DNA of 64,000 nt from Chryseobacterium gambrini (GCF_900156825.1 NZ_FTOV01000006.1:220683-284682), one strand, 5' to 3'. Shown: positions 54,495 through 63,826, numbered from the stretch's first letter. Translations and numbers: made by a program. The notes: a model not told the origin generated them from the sequence alone.

Positions 54495-56372
54495 ATGCAA
54501 AAAATAAATCAATTCAATCAATATCTGCTCGAAAAATATCCGACAGTCTGGAACACCAGAATTGTATGGATGCTTTTGGCGAGTGCAGTTCTTCATGTTT
54601 TCTTTTTTATCGTAGGCTATATTTCTCACGCAGATCCTGTCTCTTTACAGAAAATAAATGTAAAAGATGATTATTTCCGTGAAGGGATGATTTTTATCCA
54701 CCTCATTATTTCCGTTCTCATGATGGTGGGATGGCTGATTATGATGTTTAAAAATAACGCATTCAAAAACTTTTATCCTTCTTCAAAAGGGAAATTGTTC
54801 CTGCAGTTTGTTCAGTACTTCATTATTATTTTTGCAGGTACTACTTTTTATTTTTCTTATATGACGGGTTTTAAATTGTTTATCAAAAACAAATATCCCG
54901 ATCAGGAAATGACTGAAAATATTAATGTTATTAATAAAGCCAATGCTTTTCTTTCTCAGGATCTTGAGCATTATACTTTGGATAACAGAACTTTTCCAAA
55001 GTTTTACGATCTGTATTGCGAGACCGACATCAATAAAATAGACCGGAATCAGAAATATTTTGTTTACTATAACAGGGTTTATCAGTTCTATAACTTATAT
55101 TCAAAAACCGTTTATAAAAAAGATAAATACGGAGATTTCCTTTTCCCATCAGGTGAAACCGAAAAGAATCTGGCGTATGAAGAAAATAAAAAAGGTTCTG
55201 CAACCTACTATTTCAAAAAAGATGTAGTGGATATGTCACCTTACATCAATACCACGGATTTAACGTATTATAATTTTTCTGATGTATTTTATAGTGATGA
55301 TTATTCAGGAAAGGATTATTTGAGGATGCAATATTCCGGTGAAGAACCTTATGACGGATATAATCAGACGATTAAAGACTCTTATAAAAAGAAGAGATTC
55401 GAAATCAACAGATTTACAACGAATCTGCTGAATAAAAAAAATCCTGCTGAAATTGAAAAGCTGCTGAAAAATTTTCTTGATATTTCGAAGAAATTCGGAA
55501 TCAAGAATAACTTAGATTCAAAAAGCTGGGTGAAAATGATCTATCATCCCAATGATTTCAACGTAAGATATTTTATTAAAAAATACAAACCTCTTCCGGA
55601 TGAAGAATATGATGTAAATAATGCGCCAATGGATGAAGACGGAAATTATGTATACACTAAAACTGTTACAGATTCTGCGGCTGCAGTGGTTGACGGTGAA
55701 GTGGTAAATGATTCCGTTCAGATCAGAGACTTTAATCCGGATATTGATACCCAGCTTTCTCCGGCAGAATATTTTAAGAATAACACCACAGATTACTACT
55801 ATTATTCAGACAATCTTCAGAATCTTCTGAATAATGTGGATCTTATAAAATCTACGGATTTCTTTTCAGAAAATATTCATATTTATATCTGGATCGCATT
55901 TTTCCTTGCTACCATTATTTTCAGCTTCAGAATAACAGGGCTTAAATCTCTTCTTTTCAGCGTGATCAGTGCAGGCGTTTTATTTTTGGCAGTTGTTCTG
56001 GTAACAGTGTTATTTTCTGCTTCGAGCGGAAGAAACGGAATTGAATTTTTTGTTTCCTATTTTGTTTTTTTCATAGGTCTGGCTATTTTACTCCTTCCGA
56101 TTGTGATGATGAAAAGCCTTAAAAAACTAATCGCTTCAATCCTTATCAATATCTCTTTGAATGGTTTTGTACTTTTTGTATTGCTGATCTTTTTTATCAT
56201 TAATATCCATCAGGAAGAAAGCTGTGAACAGATTAATATCATGTCTTATGACTGTCCGACAATTATCAAAACATTAGGATTCAATCTCAGCTATATTATT
56301 TTAGCCTGCGGATTCATCTTTATGTATCTGTATACTTCCGTTCTGCATAAATGGAAAGCAATGCCGAATTAA
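54495..56372 (+). CDS. Large membrane protein, probable ABC partner
   Basis: A 625-residue protein with three N-terminal hydrophobic segments, an extracytoplasmic region of roughly 300 residues (about 130-460, rich in Tyr, Asp and Lys) and five or six C-terminal helices. This is compatible with an ABC-2 type permease with a large loop, but no signature is certain. It follows the ATPase gene directly and is closed by a terminator. Confidence 0.65.
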   Translation: MQKINQFNQYLLEKYPTVWNTRIVWMLLASAVLHVFFFIVGYISHADPVSLQKINVKDDYFREGMIFIHLIISVLMMVGWLIMMFKNNAFKNFYPSSKGKLFLQFVQYFIIIFAGTTFYFSYMTGFKLFIKNKYPDQEMTENINVINKANAFLSQDLEHYTLDNRTFPKFYDLYCETDINKIDRNQKYFVYYNRVYQFYNLYSKTVYKKDKYGDFLFPSGETEKNLAYEENKKGSATYYFKKDVVDMSPYINTTDLTYYNFSDVFYSDDYSGKDYLRMQYSGEEPYDGYNQTIKDSYKKKRFEINRFTTNLLNKKNPAEIEKLLKNFLDISKKFGIKNNLDSKSWVKMIYHPNDFNVRYFIKKYKPLPDEEYDVNNAPMDEDGNYVYTKTVTDSAAAVVDGEVVNDSVQIRDFNPDIDTQLSPAEYFKNNTTDYYYYSDNLQNLLNNVDLIKSTDFFSENIHIYIWIAFFLATIIFSFRITGLKSLLFSVISAGVLFLAVVLVTVLFSASSGRNGIEFFVSYFVFFIGLAILLLPIVMMKSLKKLIASILINISLNGFVLFVLLIFFIINIHQEESCEQINIMSYDCPTIIKTLGFNLSYIILACGFIFMYLYTSVLHKWKAMPN

Positions 56373-56388
56373 ATTTTTAAATAAGATT

Positions 56389-56416
56389 AAACCTCATATA
56401 TAATTTTATGAGGTTT
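56389..56416 (+). terminator. Terminator after the ABC pair
   Basis: AAACCTCATA (56389-56398) pairs with TATGAGGTTT (56407-56416), followed by T residues; 16 bases past the stop. Confidence 0.8.
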
Positions 56417-56468
56417 TTGTTTTAAATAATATTAAATAAATTCCTAGTTTTGCGCATTAATAACTATC

Positions 56469-57338
56469 ATGAAAAAATATTTACTTGGAATTTTTTTTAT
56501 TTATCTTTTGTCTTGTGGAAATTCTGATAATCTTGAAAATGAAAATGTAAATCTACAGAATACAAAAATTCAGACATTAACCATTCAGGATGAAGAGATC
56601 GACAATGGAAATGCTACTTTATATGAAAAGCTAGATTTTAAATTTGAATATGCTCAGAATAAACTAATTAAGGTTTGGGATATTCATAATAATTATACGG
56701 AGAACCTTTCTTACACTAATAATTTAATTACTAATATAAACATTAGTGGATATTCTTATCCGCAATTATCTAATCATCTGTTTTTTAAAGTGAAAAGAAA
56801 TTTATTTTATGACAATAACCAAAGAATCATAAAATCTGAAGCTGTAGAAAGTCCTAATAATTATAGATATACAACTTTTGAATATCCTTCTGCAAACATT
56901 ATTGTTGCAAAAAATTATCTTCAAAATTCTTTTGATGGTAGTATAACATGGTCACAAAAATCGATTATTTACTTAAGTAATGGCAATGTAGAAAAAGTAG
57001 AAATATGGTCGAATACAATTCCTTCTATACAAAGTAGTGTTACAAAATATGAATATGATCAAAAAATAAACCCTAATCATTCAGTTGATATAAACAGAAT
57101 TTTAGCACTACCGGAATACTCATTTAATGTTTTTGAACTTCAGGATTACTCACAGATTTCAAATAATAATGTTATAAAGAAAATGAAGTATACCGTAAAT
57201 AATACTGTTGAATCATTATCTGAAACAGTAAATGTTCATTATAATTATCAAAGTAATAATCTTCCTGCAACAATTTATTTACAATATAATTATTCCGGAA
57301 ATACGGGACTAAAAGTTTCAGCGATCTACGGATATTAA
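56469..57338 (+). CDS. Putative lipoprotein, 289 residues
   Basis: A lipoprotein signal peptide with lipobox LLSC (MKKYLLGIFFIYLLSCGNSD). The mature region has repeated YxNN(L/V) units (TENLSYTNNLITNINISGYS) and resembles DUF4595/RHS-like strand repeats seen in many Bacteroidetes lipoproteins, though this is a weak likeness. No conserved catalytic motif. AT-rich. Confidence 0.6.
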   Translation: MKKYLLGIFFIYLLSCGNSDNLENENVNLQNTKIQTLTIQDEEIDNGNATLYEKLDFKFEYAQNKLIKVWDIHNNYTENLSYTNNLITNINISGYSYPQLSNHLFFKVKRNLFYDNNQRIIKSEAVESPNNYRYTTFEYPSANIIVAKNYLQNSFDGSITWSQKSIIYLSNGNVEKVEIWSNTIPSIQSSVTKYEYDQKINPNHSVDINRILALPEYSFNVFELQDYSQISNNNVIKKMKYTVNNTVESLSETVNVHYNYQSNNLPATIYLQYNYSGNTGLKVSAIYGY

Positions 57339-57484
57339 TAGAAAATTGAAACTACCTTATTATAAACAAATTTTAATTATAAAAATAATAGCAATGAGAC
57401 TATATTATAACATGAAACAAAAATTGTTATAATTGAGAAGGCTATTCTTTTTTGATTTCGTAATTTTAGGCAAAATTTAAAAAA

Positions 57485-58090
57485 GTGAAAAAGTTATTAT
57501 TTGCGATTTGTATATCAGCTTCAGTTTTCAGTTTTGCGCAGGATTATTCTGTACCGGCAGCAAGTCCGCGCCAGAAAGTAGAGCAGCAGTTTTCAATGTC
57601 TAAAATCACGATCGATTACGGAAGACCGGGTGTGAAAGGACGTAAAATTTTCGGAGAACTTGTTCCTTATGGACAGGTTTGGAGAGCGGGAGCCAACTCA
57701 TCTACTAAAATTACCTTCGGACAGTCTGTAAATTTCGGCGGAAAAATTGTTCCTGCCGGAACATACGGATTATTCATCGTTCCTACAGAAAAAGAATGGA
57801 AAGTGATCTTGAACAAAGATTTCCAGCAATGGGGAGCTTATACATATGATGCAAAACAGGACGTTGTAGACGTTACCGTTCCGGTTAATAAATTAGCAGA
57901 TAAGCAGGAATGGTTCGAAATTACATTAAATCCGACAGGCGAAAATTCGGCAAATCTTGTGCTGAAGTGGGATATGTCTCAGGCGGAAGTGGGTTTAAAA
58001 CCTTCAAGTCCGGAAGCTGTAAATAAAATTGCAGATAAGCTGAAGGAAATCAAAAAGATAGAATCTGACGCAGCAAAAACAAAAGGCTAA
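57485..58090 (+). CDS. Exported DUF2911 protein
   Basis: A 201-residue protein with signal peptide ending FSFAQ. The DUF2911 core is clear: SPRQKVEQQFSMSKITIDYG, GELVPYGQVWRAGANSSTKI and GTYGLFIVPTEKEW. The family is common in Bacteroidetes and has no known activity. It uses a GTG start at 57485. The next gene starts 2 bases after its stop. Confidence 0.88.
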   Translation: MKKLLFAICISASVFSFAQDYSVPAASPRQKVEQQFSMSKITIDYGRPGVKGRKIFGELVPYGQVWRAGANSSTKITFGQSVNFGGKIVPAGTYGLFIVPTEKEWKVILNKDFQQWGAYTYDAKQDVVDVTVPVNKLADKQEWFEITLNPTGENSANLVLKWDMSQAEVGLKPSSPEAVNKIADKLKEIKKIESDAAKTKG

Positions 58091-58092
58091 AC

Positions 58093-58620
58093 ATGAACTT
58101 TTCTATTCAGACTGTTTTAGAAAACGAAAAATATCAGTTAATCCCCTTGCAACAAGGGGATTTTGAGTCTTTATACGAAGTGGCTTCCGATCCGAAAGTC
58201 TGGGAGCAGCATCCCAATAAAGACCGCTACAAAAGAGAAGTTTTCGAAAATTTTTTCAGAGGAGCAATAGAAAGCAAAGGCGCCTTTAAAATTATTGAGA
58301 AAGAAACAGGAGCCGTTTTAGGAAGCAGCCGTTTTTATGATTATGATGAAGAGACAAACCGTATTTTTATCGGCTACACATTTTACGGAACAAAATCGTG
58401 GGGAAAAGGAATCAATCCGCAGATTAAAAAATTAATGCTCGATTACATTTTTCAGTTTGTAGATACCGTTCATTTTCATATCGGAAAAGAAAATTACCGG
58501 TCCCAGATTGCTTTGGAAAGACTGGGCGGGAAGAAAATCGCAGAGCAGGAAGTCGCGTATTTCGGAGAACCGACCAGAACTAACTTTGTATACGAAATTA
58601 AAAAGGAGAACCATTTTTAA
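58093..58620 (+). CDS. GNAT-family acetyltransferase (RimJ/RimL type)
   Basis: A 175-residue GNAT: residues 10-60 hold the ligand-binding part (LIPLQQGDFESLYEVASDPK), then IGYTFYGTKSWGKGINPQIK with the acetyl-CoA loop, and VHFHIGKENYRSQIALERLG near the end. This is the family layout of RimJ/RimL-like enzymes. Substrate unknown. Probably co-transcribed with the DUF2911 gene. Confidence 0.88.
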   Translation: MNFSIQTVLENEKYQLIPLQQGDFESLYEVASDPKVWEQHPNKDRYKREVFENFFRGAIESKGAFKIIEKETGAVLGSSRFYDYDEETNRIFIGYTFYGTKSWGKGINPQIKKLMLDYIFQFVDTVHFHIGKENYRSQIALERLGGKKIAEQEVAYFGEPTRTNFVYEIKKENHF

Positions 58621-58645
58621 AGCTTGTTTAAGCTAATTTCAGAAT

Positions 58646-58818
58646 AAACCGCAAAAGGAACAAAAGATAATGTTAAAATGAATTTCCATAATAATCAAAG
58701 CGCTCAAAAGAATAAAAATCAAAGATTTTTAAAAACTATTGTGAGCTTTTTCATTTATAATGATCAACTTTAAATAAAAGTTAGTTCATCTTTTGCTCCT
58801 TTTGCGGTTAAATAAAAC
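58646..58818. repeat. Nested-hairpin repeat, copy 4
   Basis: Outer arms AACCGCAAAAGGAACAAAAG and CTTTTGCTCCTTTTGCGGTT are near-perfect complements. The core has GCTC...GAGC around AAAAATC-AAA-GATTTTT. It fills the 331-base gap 58621-58951, where no gene was seen. Confidence 0.75.
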
Positions 58819-58951
58819 TTTAGGCAGACTTTTAGTTTAAATTAAAACCTTTGTTAACTTTTACAAGTGAAACGGCTTTGTGAAACTTAAAAGCGATAAT
58901 TAGTAAAAAACTTTTTTTACTTAGTGTTCAAAAAATAAAAAAATAAATAAT

Positions 58952-59311
58952 ATGAAGAAATATAAAATTCAGCAATCGCCATTCGTTGTTCCTACCACAG
59001 ACGGAAAACTCATTGAAGAACACTGGGGAAACTCCACAGGAAATTCCAATATTTCCATTGCACACATGGTTGCACCGCCCAACTGGAGCGAACCGCATCA
59101 GACTCCCGAATTTGATGAATTCACCTTAATTATTTCAGGAAAAAAACAATTTGAAATTGACGGCGAAATTGTTGTCTTAGAAAAAGGACAAAGTATTTTA
59201 ATTGAAAAAGGTGCAAGAGTTCGGTACAGCAACCCATTTTCCGAAGAATGTGAATACGTTGCCATCTGTCTTCCGGCTTTTTCTATGGATCTTGTAAACA
59301 GGGAAGAATAA
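58952..59311 (+). CDS. Single-domain cupin protein
   Basis: A 119-residue cupin. Motif 1 is degenerate (PHQTPEFDEFTLIISGKKQF, which keeps His and Glu) and motif 2 is VLEKGQSILIEKGARVRYSN. Such small cupins may bind metal or a small ligand; role unknown. A zinc-ribbon gene starts 3 bases after its stop. Confidence 0.8.
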   Translation: MKKYKIQQSPFVVPTTDGKLIEEHWGNSTGNSNISIAHMVAPPNWSEPHQTPEFDEFTLIISGKKQFEIDGEIVVLEKGQSILIEKGARVRYSNPFSEECEYVAICLPAFSMDLVNREE

Positions 59312-59314
59312 AGT

Positions 59315-59545
59315 ATGGCGCTGCAAATTTGTCATAAATGTAAAGAAAATTCCTTTACGTGGTTTATCAACGGAAAGTCTCATCTAACCGTTTGGAGCTG
59401 TTTCAATTGTGATTATGAAGCAAAGGAAAACGAAAGTGAGGAATGCATCTGCGAAAACTGTGGAAAGAAAACAAAAACAAAGCTTAAAGATAAAGAAACC
59501 GAATATTTCTGGTGTTCTGACTGCAATACTACAAGCGAACTATAA
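59315..59545 (+). CDS. Small double zinc-ribbon protein
   Basis: A 76-residue protein with four CxxC pairs (Cys6/9, 29/32, 46/49, 67/70), enough for two zinc ribbons (CHKC with CFNC, CENC with CSDC). No catalytic domain. It may bind nucleic acid or another protein. It follows the cupin gene and is closed by a terminator. Confidence 0.7.
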   Translation: MALQICHKCKENSFTWFINGKSHLTVWSCFNCDYEAKENESEECICENCGKKTKTKLKDKETEYFWCSDCNTTSEL

Positions 59546-59548
59546 AGA

Positions 59549-59578
59549 AAACGACCTCTAAAATTGGAGGTCGTTTTT
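59549..59578. terminator. Terminator between the zinc-ribbon gene and the hydrolase gene
   Basis: ACGACCTC (59551-59558) pairs with GAGGTCGT (59567-59574), A-rich before and T-rich after, so it can serve both converging genes. Confidence 0.85.
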
Positions 59579-59592
59579 TATGAGGATTATAA

Positions 59593-60336
59593 CTATTTCA
59601 GTAGCTCTTTCAAAAACATCAGCATGTGATTCCACGCTCTTTTTGCCATCACTTCATTATAATCCGGCGATTTCGGATCGGTAAAAGTATGCTTGGAATG
59701 TGCATACGTGATGATTTGCCAGTCCGCATTTCCATCATTCATTTCCTTCACCAGATTATTGTAATCTTCCGGACTTACCCCTCTGTCATCGGCAGGATTT
59801 TCCACCAAAATTTTTGTCGAGATCGGTCCGTTTTTTCTCGCCTGATCCTTTCCGATACTTCCGTGGATAGAAACAACGCCCACCACAGGAAGATTTCCCC
59901 TCGCTGATTCCAAAGCTCCCGTTCCTCCGAAACAATAGCCGATAACCGCAATTTTTTCAGGAATTGCTCCGTTTTTTTTCAATTGTTCCAGTGCAAGCGA
60001 AATCCTTTTCTGGTACGCTTCGTAATTTTTCTTGTAATATCCCGAATTTTTCGCAGCCGTATCCATATTCGTAGGAATGTTCCCCTCTCCATAAATATCT
60101 GCAATAAAAGCAACGTAGCCTTGTTTTTCAAGTTCGGCAGCCGCTGTTTTCGCTTCATCATCAATTCCTTTCCACGCAGGAAGAATCAGAACTCCCGGAA
60201 GTTTCTTTCCCGCATTGGAAGTAACCAGTCCGTTAAGTTTCTGCGCGCCGTCCTGATAAGCGACAGGTTTCAGATTCTGACTAAAAAAAGTCACCGAAGT
60301 CATTAAAAACGAAGACAATAAAAGTGAACGTATCAT
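59593..60336 (-). CDS. Exported dienelactone hydrolase-family protein
   Basis: A 247-residue alpha/beta hydrolase with a signal peptide ending TFFSQ. The DLH-type nucleophile is Cys in IGYCFGGTGALE; Asp in ENPADDRGVSPEDY and His in AHSKHTFTDP complete the triad. Exported DLH-like enzymes are widespread and their substrates are mostly unknown. The gene stands alone. Confidence 0.88.
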   Translation of the reverse strand: MIRSLLLSSFLMTSVTFFSQNLKPVAYQDGAQKLNGLVTSNAGKKLPGVLILPAWKGIDDEAKTAAAELEKQGYVAFIADIYGEGNIPTNMDTAAKNSGYYKKNYEAYQKRISLALEQLKKNGAIPEKIAVIGYCFGGTGALESARGNLPVVGVVSIHGSIGKDQARKNGPISTKILVENPADDRGVSPEDYNNLVKEMNDGNADWQIITYAHSKHTFTDPKSPDYNEVMAKRAWNHMLMFLKELLK

Positions 60337-60360
60337 ATTTTGTAATTTAAATTTTTTTTA

Positions 60361-60466
60361 GGAGCTGTTTCCCGCTTTCGCTACTCGCTTTTTCTGTATT
60401 TCGGCGGTGGCGAAGCCACCGCCGAAATACAGAAAAGAGCTCAGACACGCCGCTCAATCGGGGCTA
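60361..60466. repeat. Palindromic repeat with conserved flanks, copy 2
   Basis: Perfect 22-bp arms (60390-60411 and 60415-60436) around a GAA loop. Left flank GGAGCTGTTTCCCGCTTTCG and right flank GAGCTCAGACACGCCGCTCA match copy 1 (2426-2540), but the arms differ. It lies in the 429-base gap 60337-60765; the rest of that gap is AT-rich without a visible gene. Confidence 0.82.
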
Positions 60467-60765
60467 AATATTGGTCTGATTTATCAATACTGCAACAATA
60501 CCATCAATAGTTCTGCCAAATTCAGCCAATCCTTATTAAGATTTAATCAATAAAAATTTTGAACTTCAGTTATTTATCCCAAAAGTTAAGATTTTCCTGT
60601 CCGAATCCTTTCATATTGACCAACCATCGTATTTTTAATTATTTAAAATAAATCCAGAGTTTAAATTACTAAAAATAACTCAGAACCAATAAAAATATAA
60701 TATCATTTAATTTTTCAAAACCAATTTAACCTCAATCAATCTCAGCCTCAGTCTCAATCTCACTT

Positions 60766-61197
60766 TCACTCCGGCTTATAAAACTGATACTGCTCATTCT
60801 CATAATACGCATGAATATGCTGCAAACCATTCGTCAGAACAATCTCTTTCGCTCCGATCACAGAATTGTATCTTGCGGTTTGCTCAAAAGTTTTCTCCGT
60901 TAATTTAATTTGGGGAGCTTTGCATTCAATTAAAATTTTAGGCTGTGCTTTTTCAGTAATTAAAAGATCAACCCTCTTCGTTAAACCGTTTAAAACAATC
61001 TTTTTTTCCGTAATTAATGCAGAAGCAGAGTAGGACTGTACTGTAAGATAATAATGGATCCAGTGTTGCCGTACCCACTCTTCAGGAGTCAGCAAAAGGT
61101 AAGTTTTACGAACCAAATCATAAATAAAAAACTTATCTTTGTCTTTCTTGAATTTAAAATCAAAAGTTTCCTGAAAATTCAGTTTTGGAAGTTCCAT
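60766..61197 (-). CDS. PD-(D/E)XK protein, type I restriction R N-terminal-like
   Basis: A 143-residue single-domain nuclease-fold protein. Asp77 and the pair Glu91/Lys93 (VDLLITEKAQPKILIECKAP) form the D...ExK site, and the fold matches the HSDR_N_2 domain. No methylase, specificity or helicase partner is nearby, so it is not a restriction system by itself. Its start codon is seven bases from that of holA on the opposite strand. Confidence 0.82.
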   Translation of the reverse strand: MELPKLNFQETFDFKFKKDKDKFFIYDLVRKTYLLLTPEEWVRQHWIHYYLTVQSYSASALITEKKIVLNGLTKRVDLLITEKAQPKILIECKAPQIKLTEKTFEQTARYNSVIGAKEIVLTNGLQHIHAYYENEQYQFYKPE

Positions 61198-61204
61198 TTA
61201 TAAG

Positions 61205-62242
61205 ATGAAAGAATTAGATTTAATCCTCAAAAATATTAAAAATAAAGAAGTTTTACCGATTTATTTTTTTCACGGAGAAGAACCCTATTTTATAGATCTT
61301 GCTGTAAAAGCTCTCGAACACGACTTTCTGACGGAAGATGAAAAAGCATTCAACCAAACCGTAGTCTATGGCAAAGATACCACTTATCAGGAAGTTCTTT
61401 CTTTGGCAAGACAGTTTCCCATGATGGGCGACAAACAGGTAATCATTGTAAAAGAAGCGCAGGATTTAAGACTCGCTGAAAGCGAAAGCAATGCTTTGGA
61501 AATGTACGTTCAGAATCCTGTTCCGTCTACTGTTCTGGTTTTTGCGCACAAACACAAAAAATTAGACAGCCGAAAGAAAGTAACCAAATCTTTAGAAAAA
61601 GCGAAAGCATTGTTTTTAAGCGAATCAATCCGCGAAAACAACCTTCCCAAATGGATTGCAGACGAATGTGCCGCACTAAAAATAAAAACAGCTCCCAATA
61701 TCTCACATCTTTTAGCAGAATATTTAGGAAACGACCTTTCAAGAATTGCCAATGAGCTGAATAAACTGAAAATTATCCTGAAAGAAGGTGAAATTTTAGA
61801 CGGAACCATCATCGAAAACCACATCGGAATCAGCAAAGAATACAACGTTTTTGAATTACAGAAAGCTTTAGGAACAAAAAATGCCAACGCAGCATTTAAA
61901 ATTGCACATTTTATGGGCAAAAACCCTAAAAACAATCCTTTCGTGATGATGTTGGCAAGTTTATACAATTACTTTTCCAATGTCATTATTTATAATACAA
62001 TGATCGGTCAGCCGCCTCAGACAATTGCCGCACAAATGGGCGTAAATCCTTATTTTATAAAAGATTATGCAGAATCGGCAAGATTATATCCTTTGAAACA
62101 TGCAACCAGAGTCATTTCAATTTTAAGAGAATTCGACATGAAAGGGAAAGGATTGGGTGCAGTCAATATGAGCGAAGCAGAACTGATTAAAGAATTGGTT
62201 TACAAAATTATAAATGTCGATAAAATTAAGATGAAAGTATGA
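61205..62242 (+). CDS. holA: DNA polymerase III delta subunit
   Basis: A 345-residue clamp-loader subunit that opens the sliding clamp. PIYFFHGEEPYFIDLAVKAL at the N-terminus, the central SRIANELNKLKIIL and the C-terminal AESARLYPLKHATRVISILR fit HolA. The promoter must lie inside the divergent gene; a possible -7 box TATCTTTG is at 61134-61141. Confidence 0.94.
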   Translation: MKELDLILKNIKNKEVLPIYFFHGEEPYFIDLAVKALEHDFLTEDEKAFNQTVVYGKDTTYQEVLSLARQFPMMGDKQVIIVKEAQDLRLAESESNALEMYVQNPVPSTVLVFAHKHKKLDSRKKVTKSLEKAKALFLSESIRENNLPKWIADECAALKIKTAPNISHLLAEYLGNDLSRIANELNKLKIILKEGEILDGTIIENHIGISKEYNVFELQKALGTKNANAAFKIAHFMGKNPKNNPFVMMLASLYNYFSNVIIYNTMIGQPPQTIAAQMGVNPYFIKDYAESARLYPLKHATRVISILREFDMKGKGLGAVNMSEAELIKELVYKIINVDKIKMKV

Positions 62243-62426
62243 TTTTGATAATTGTTGTTGACTGATTGACCTTAATTTTACCATCAACGGACAACCAATG
62301 TCTAACATCTACTATCGAAATTCAACATATTAGATATTGACAACTATCATTAAAATAACTTTAAATAAACAGTAAAAATTCCGAAATTAGCACTCGGAAA
62401 TTTTAAATTTTTTTGAAAAGCAGAAT

Positions 62427-63368
62427 ATGGAGCAAAACATTTTAGATTGTGTGATCGTTGGATCTGGACCTTCTGGTTTCACAGCGGCAATTTATGCAGC
62501 AAGAGCAGACTTAAAACCTGAACTGTACACAGGTCTGGAGCCGGGCGGACAATTGACTACAACTACTGAAGTCGACAACTTTCCAGGATATCCGAACGGA
62601 ATTACAGGTCCTGAAATGATGATGGATTTGCAGAAGCAGGCTGAAAGATTCGAAACAAAAGTACATTATGAAATGATTACTAAAGTTGAATTTTCAAAAG
62701 AAGTAGGAGGAGTTCATAAACTGTACGCAGGAAATAAAGAAATTTTTGCCAGAACTGTGATCATTTCTACCGGTGCTACTGCAAAATATTTAGGTCTTGA
62801 TGACGAAAAAAAATACAACGGAGGAGGAGTTTCCGCGTGTGCAACGTGTGACGGATTTTTCTACAGAGGAAAAGATGTTGTGGTAGTTGGAGCCGGAGAT
62901 ACCGCAGCGGAAGAAGCAACTTATCTTGCAAAGCTGGTGAACAAAGTAACCATGTTGGTAAGAAAAGATGAATTCAGAGCTTCCAAAGCAATGGTTCACA
63001 GAGTGAATAATACGCCCAATATTGAAGTGAAATTCCACCACGAGTTAATTGGAATTGAAGGAGAAAATAACCTTGTAGAAAGAGCGGTGGTCATCAATAA
63101 TCAGACTCAGGAAAAATCTACAATCGATGTTCATGGAATCTTTATTGCTATAGGTCACAAACCGAATACAGATATTTTCGTGGGACAGATTGATCTGGAT
63201 GAAAACGGATATATTGTAACAGAAAAAGGTTCTTCAAGAACAAATCTTCCGGGAGTTTTTGCAGCGGGAGATGTTCAGGATCACATCTACAGACAGGCGA
63301 TTACAGCGGCGGGAAGCGGTTGTATGGCAGCAATGGATGCAGAGAAGTATCTTGCAGAATTGCATTAA
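62427..63368 (+). CDS. trxB: Thioredoxin-disulfide reductase
   Basis: A 313-residue NADPH-dependent flavoenzyme that reduces thioredoxin. The FAD motif VIVGSGPSGFTAAIYAARA, the redox CATC pair (SACATCDGFFYRG) and the NADPH motif VVGAGDTAAEEATYLA are intact; GVFAAGDVQDHIYRQAITAA closes the FAD domain. Length is standard. A terminator follows. Confidence 0.97.
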   Translation: MEQNILDCVIVGSGPSGFTAAIYAARADLKPELYTGLEPGGQLTTTTEVDNFPGYPNGITGPEMMMDLQKQAERFETKVHYEMITKVEFSKEVGGVHKLYAGNKEIFARTVIISTGATAKYLGLDDEKKYNGGGVSACATCDGFFYRGKDVVVVGAGDTAAEEATYLAKLVNKVTMLVRKDEFRASKAMVHRVNNTPNIEVKFHHELIGIEGENNLVERAVVINNQTQEKSTIDVHGIFIAIGHKPNTDIFVGQIDLDENGYIVTEKGSSRTNLPGVFAAGDVQDHIYRQAITAAGSGCMAAMDAEKYLAELH

Positions 63369-63393
63369 TCTTCAGATTAGATATTAAAATATG

Positions 63394-63422
63394 AAACGCA
63401 TCTTTCGGGATGCGTTTTTTTT
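63394..63422 (+). terminator. Terminator of trxB
   Basis: AAACGCATC (63394-63402) pairs with GATGCGTTT (63409-63417), loop TTTCGG, then T run. Confidence 0.9.
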
Positions 63423-63535
63423 GTTAACAATACAGGCAAATATTTTTACACAGCCCTAATTGTAAGGTTTTTTAAAAATAATTCATCTGATTTTTAGTTC
63501 ATTATTAATTTTTGTTAAAATTTATTTTAAAATAT

Positions 63536-63566
63536 TTTGTCATAATTCAAAAACGTTCTATATTTG
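63536..63566 (+). promoter_or_regulatory. Promoter of tRNA-Ser
   Basis: TTTG (63536-63539), 19-nt spacer, TATATTTG (63559-63566): a full match to the Bacteroidetes consensus, about 35 bases before the mature tRNA. Confidence 0.88.
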
Positions 63567-63600
63567 CACCACTGAAAACGACGATATAATCGGAGTTTCT

Positions 63601-63688
63601 GGAGAGTTGGCAGAGTGGTCGATTGCGGCAGTCTTGAAAACTGTTGACTGTAACAGGTCCGGGGGTTCGAATCCCTCACTCTCCGCCA
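63601..63688 (+). tRNA. tRNA-Ser (anticodon UGA)
   Basis: Acceptor stem GGAGAGT/ACTCTCC, discriminator G, encoded CCA (63686-63688). The anticodon loop CTTGAAA holds TGA, the T arm is GGGGGTTCGAATCCCTC, and a long variable arm marks a class II tRNA. TGA anticodon reads serine UCN codons. Confidence 0.96.
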
Positions 63689-63710
63689 GGTTAGAAACCA
63701 AAATAAGCTA

Positions 63711-63746
63711 AAACGCTGTAAACATCAATGTTTACAGCGTTTTTCG
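63711..63746 (+). terminator. Terminator after tRNA-Ser
   Basis: AAACGCTGTAAACAT (63711-63725) pairs with ATGTTTACAGCGTTT (63728-63742), followed by T residues. Confidence 0.9.
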
Positions 63747-63826
63747 TTTTAGCGCAGTATCAAAAAAAATCAAAATAGGTCACGATTTATATGTCCTATT
63801 TCGGGATCAAGTGCAAAACTTGGGGG

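Noticed and set aside
60766..61197. Part of a restriction-modification system
   Set aside because: Only a nuclease-like domain of 143 residues is present, with no methylase, specificity or helicase genes nearby; neighbours are housekeeping genes.
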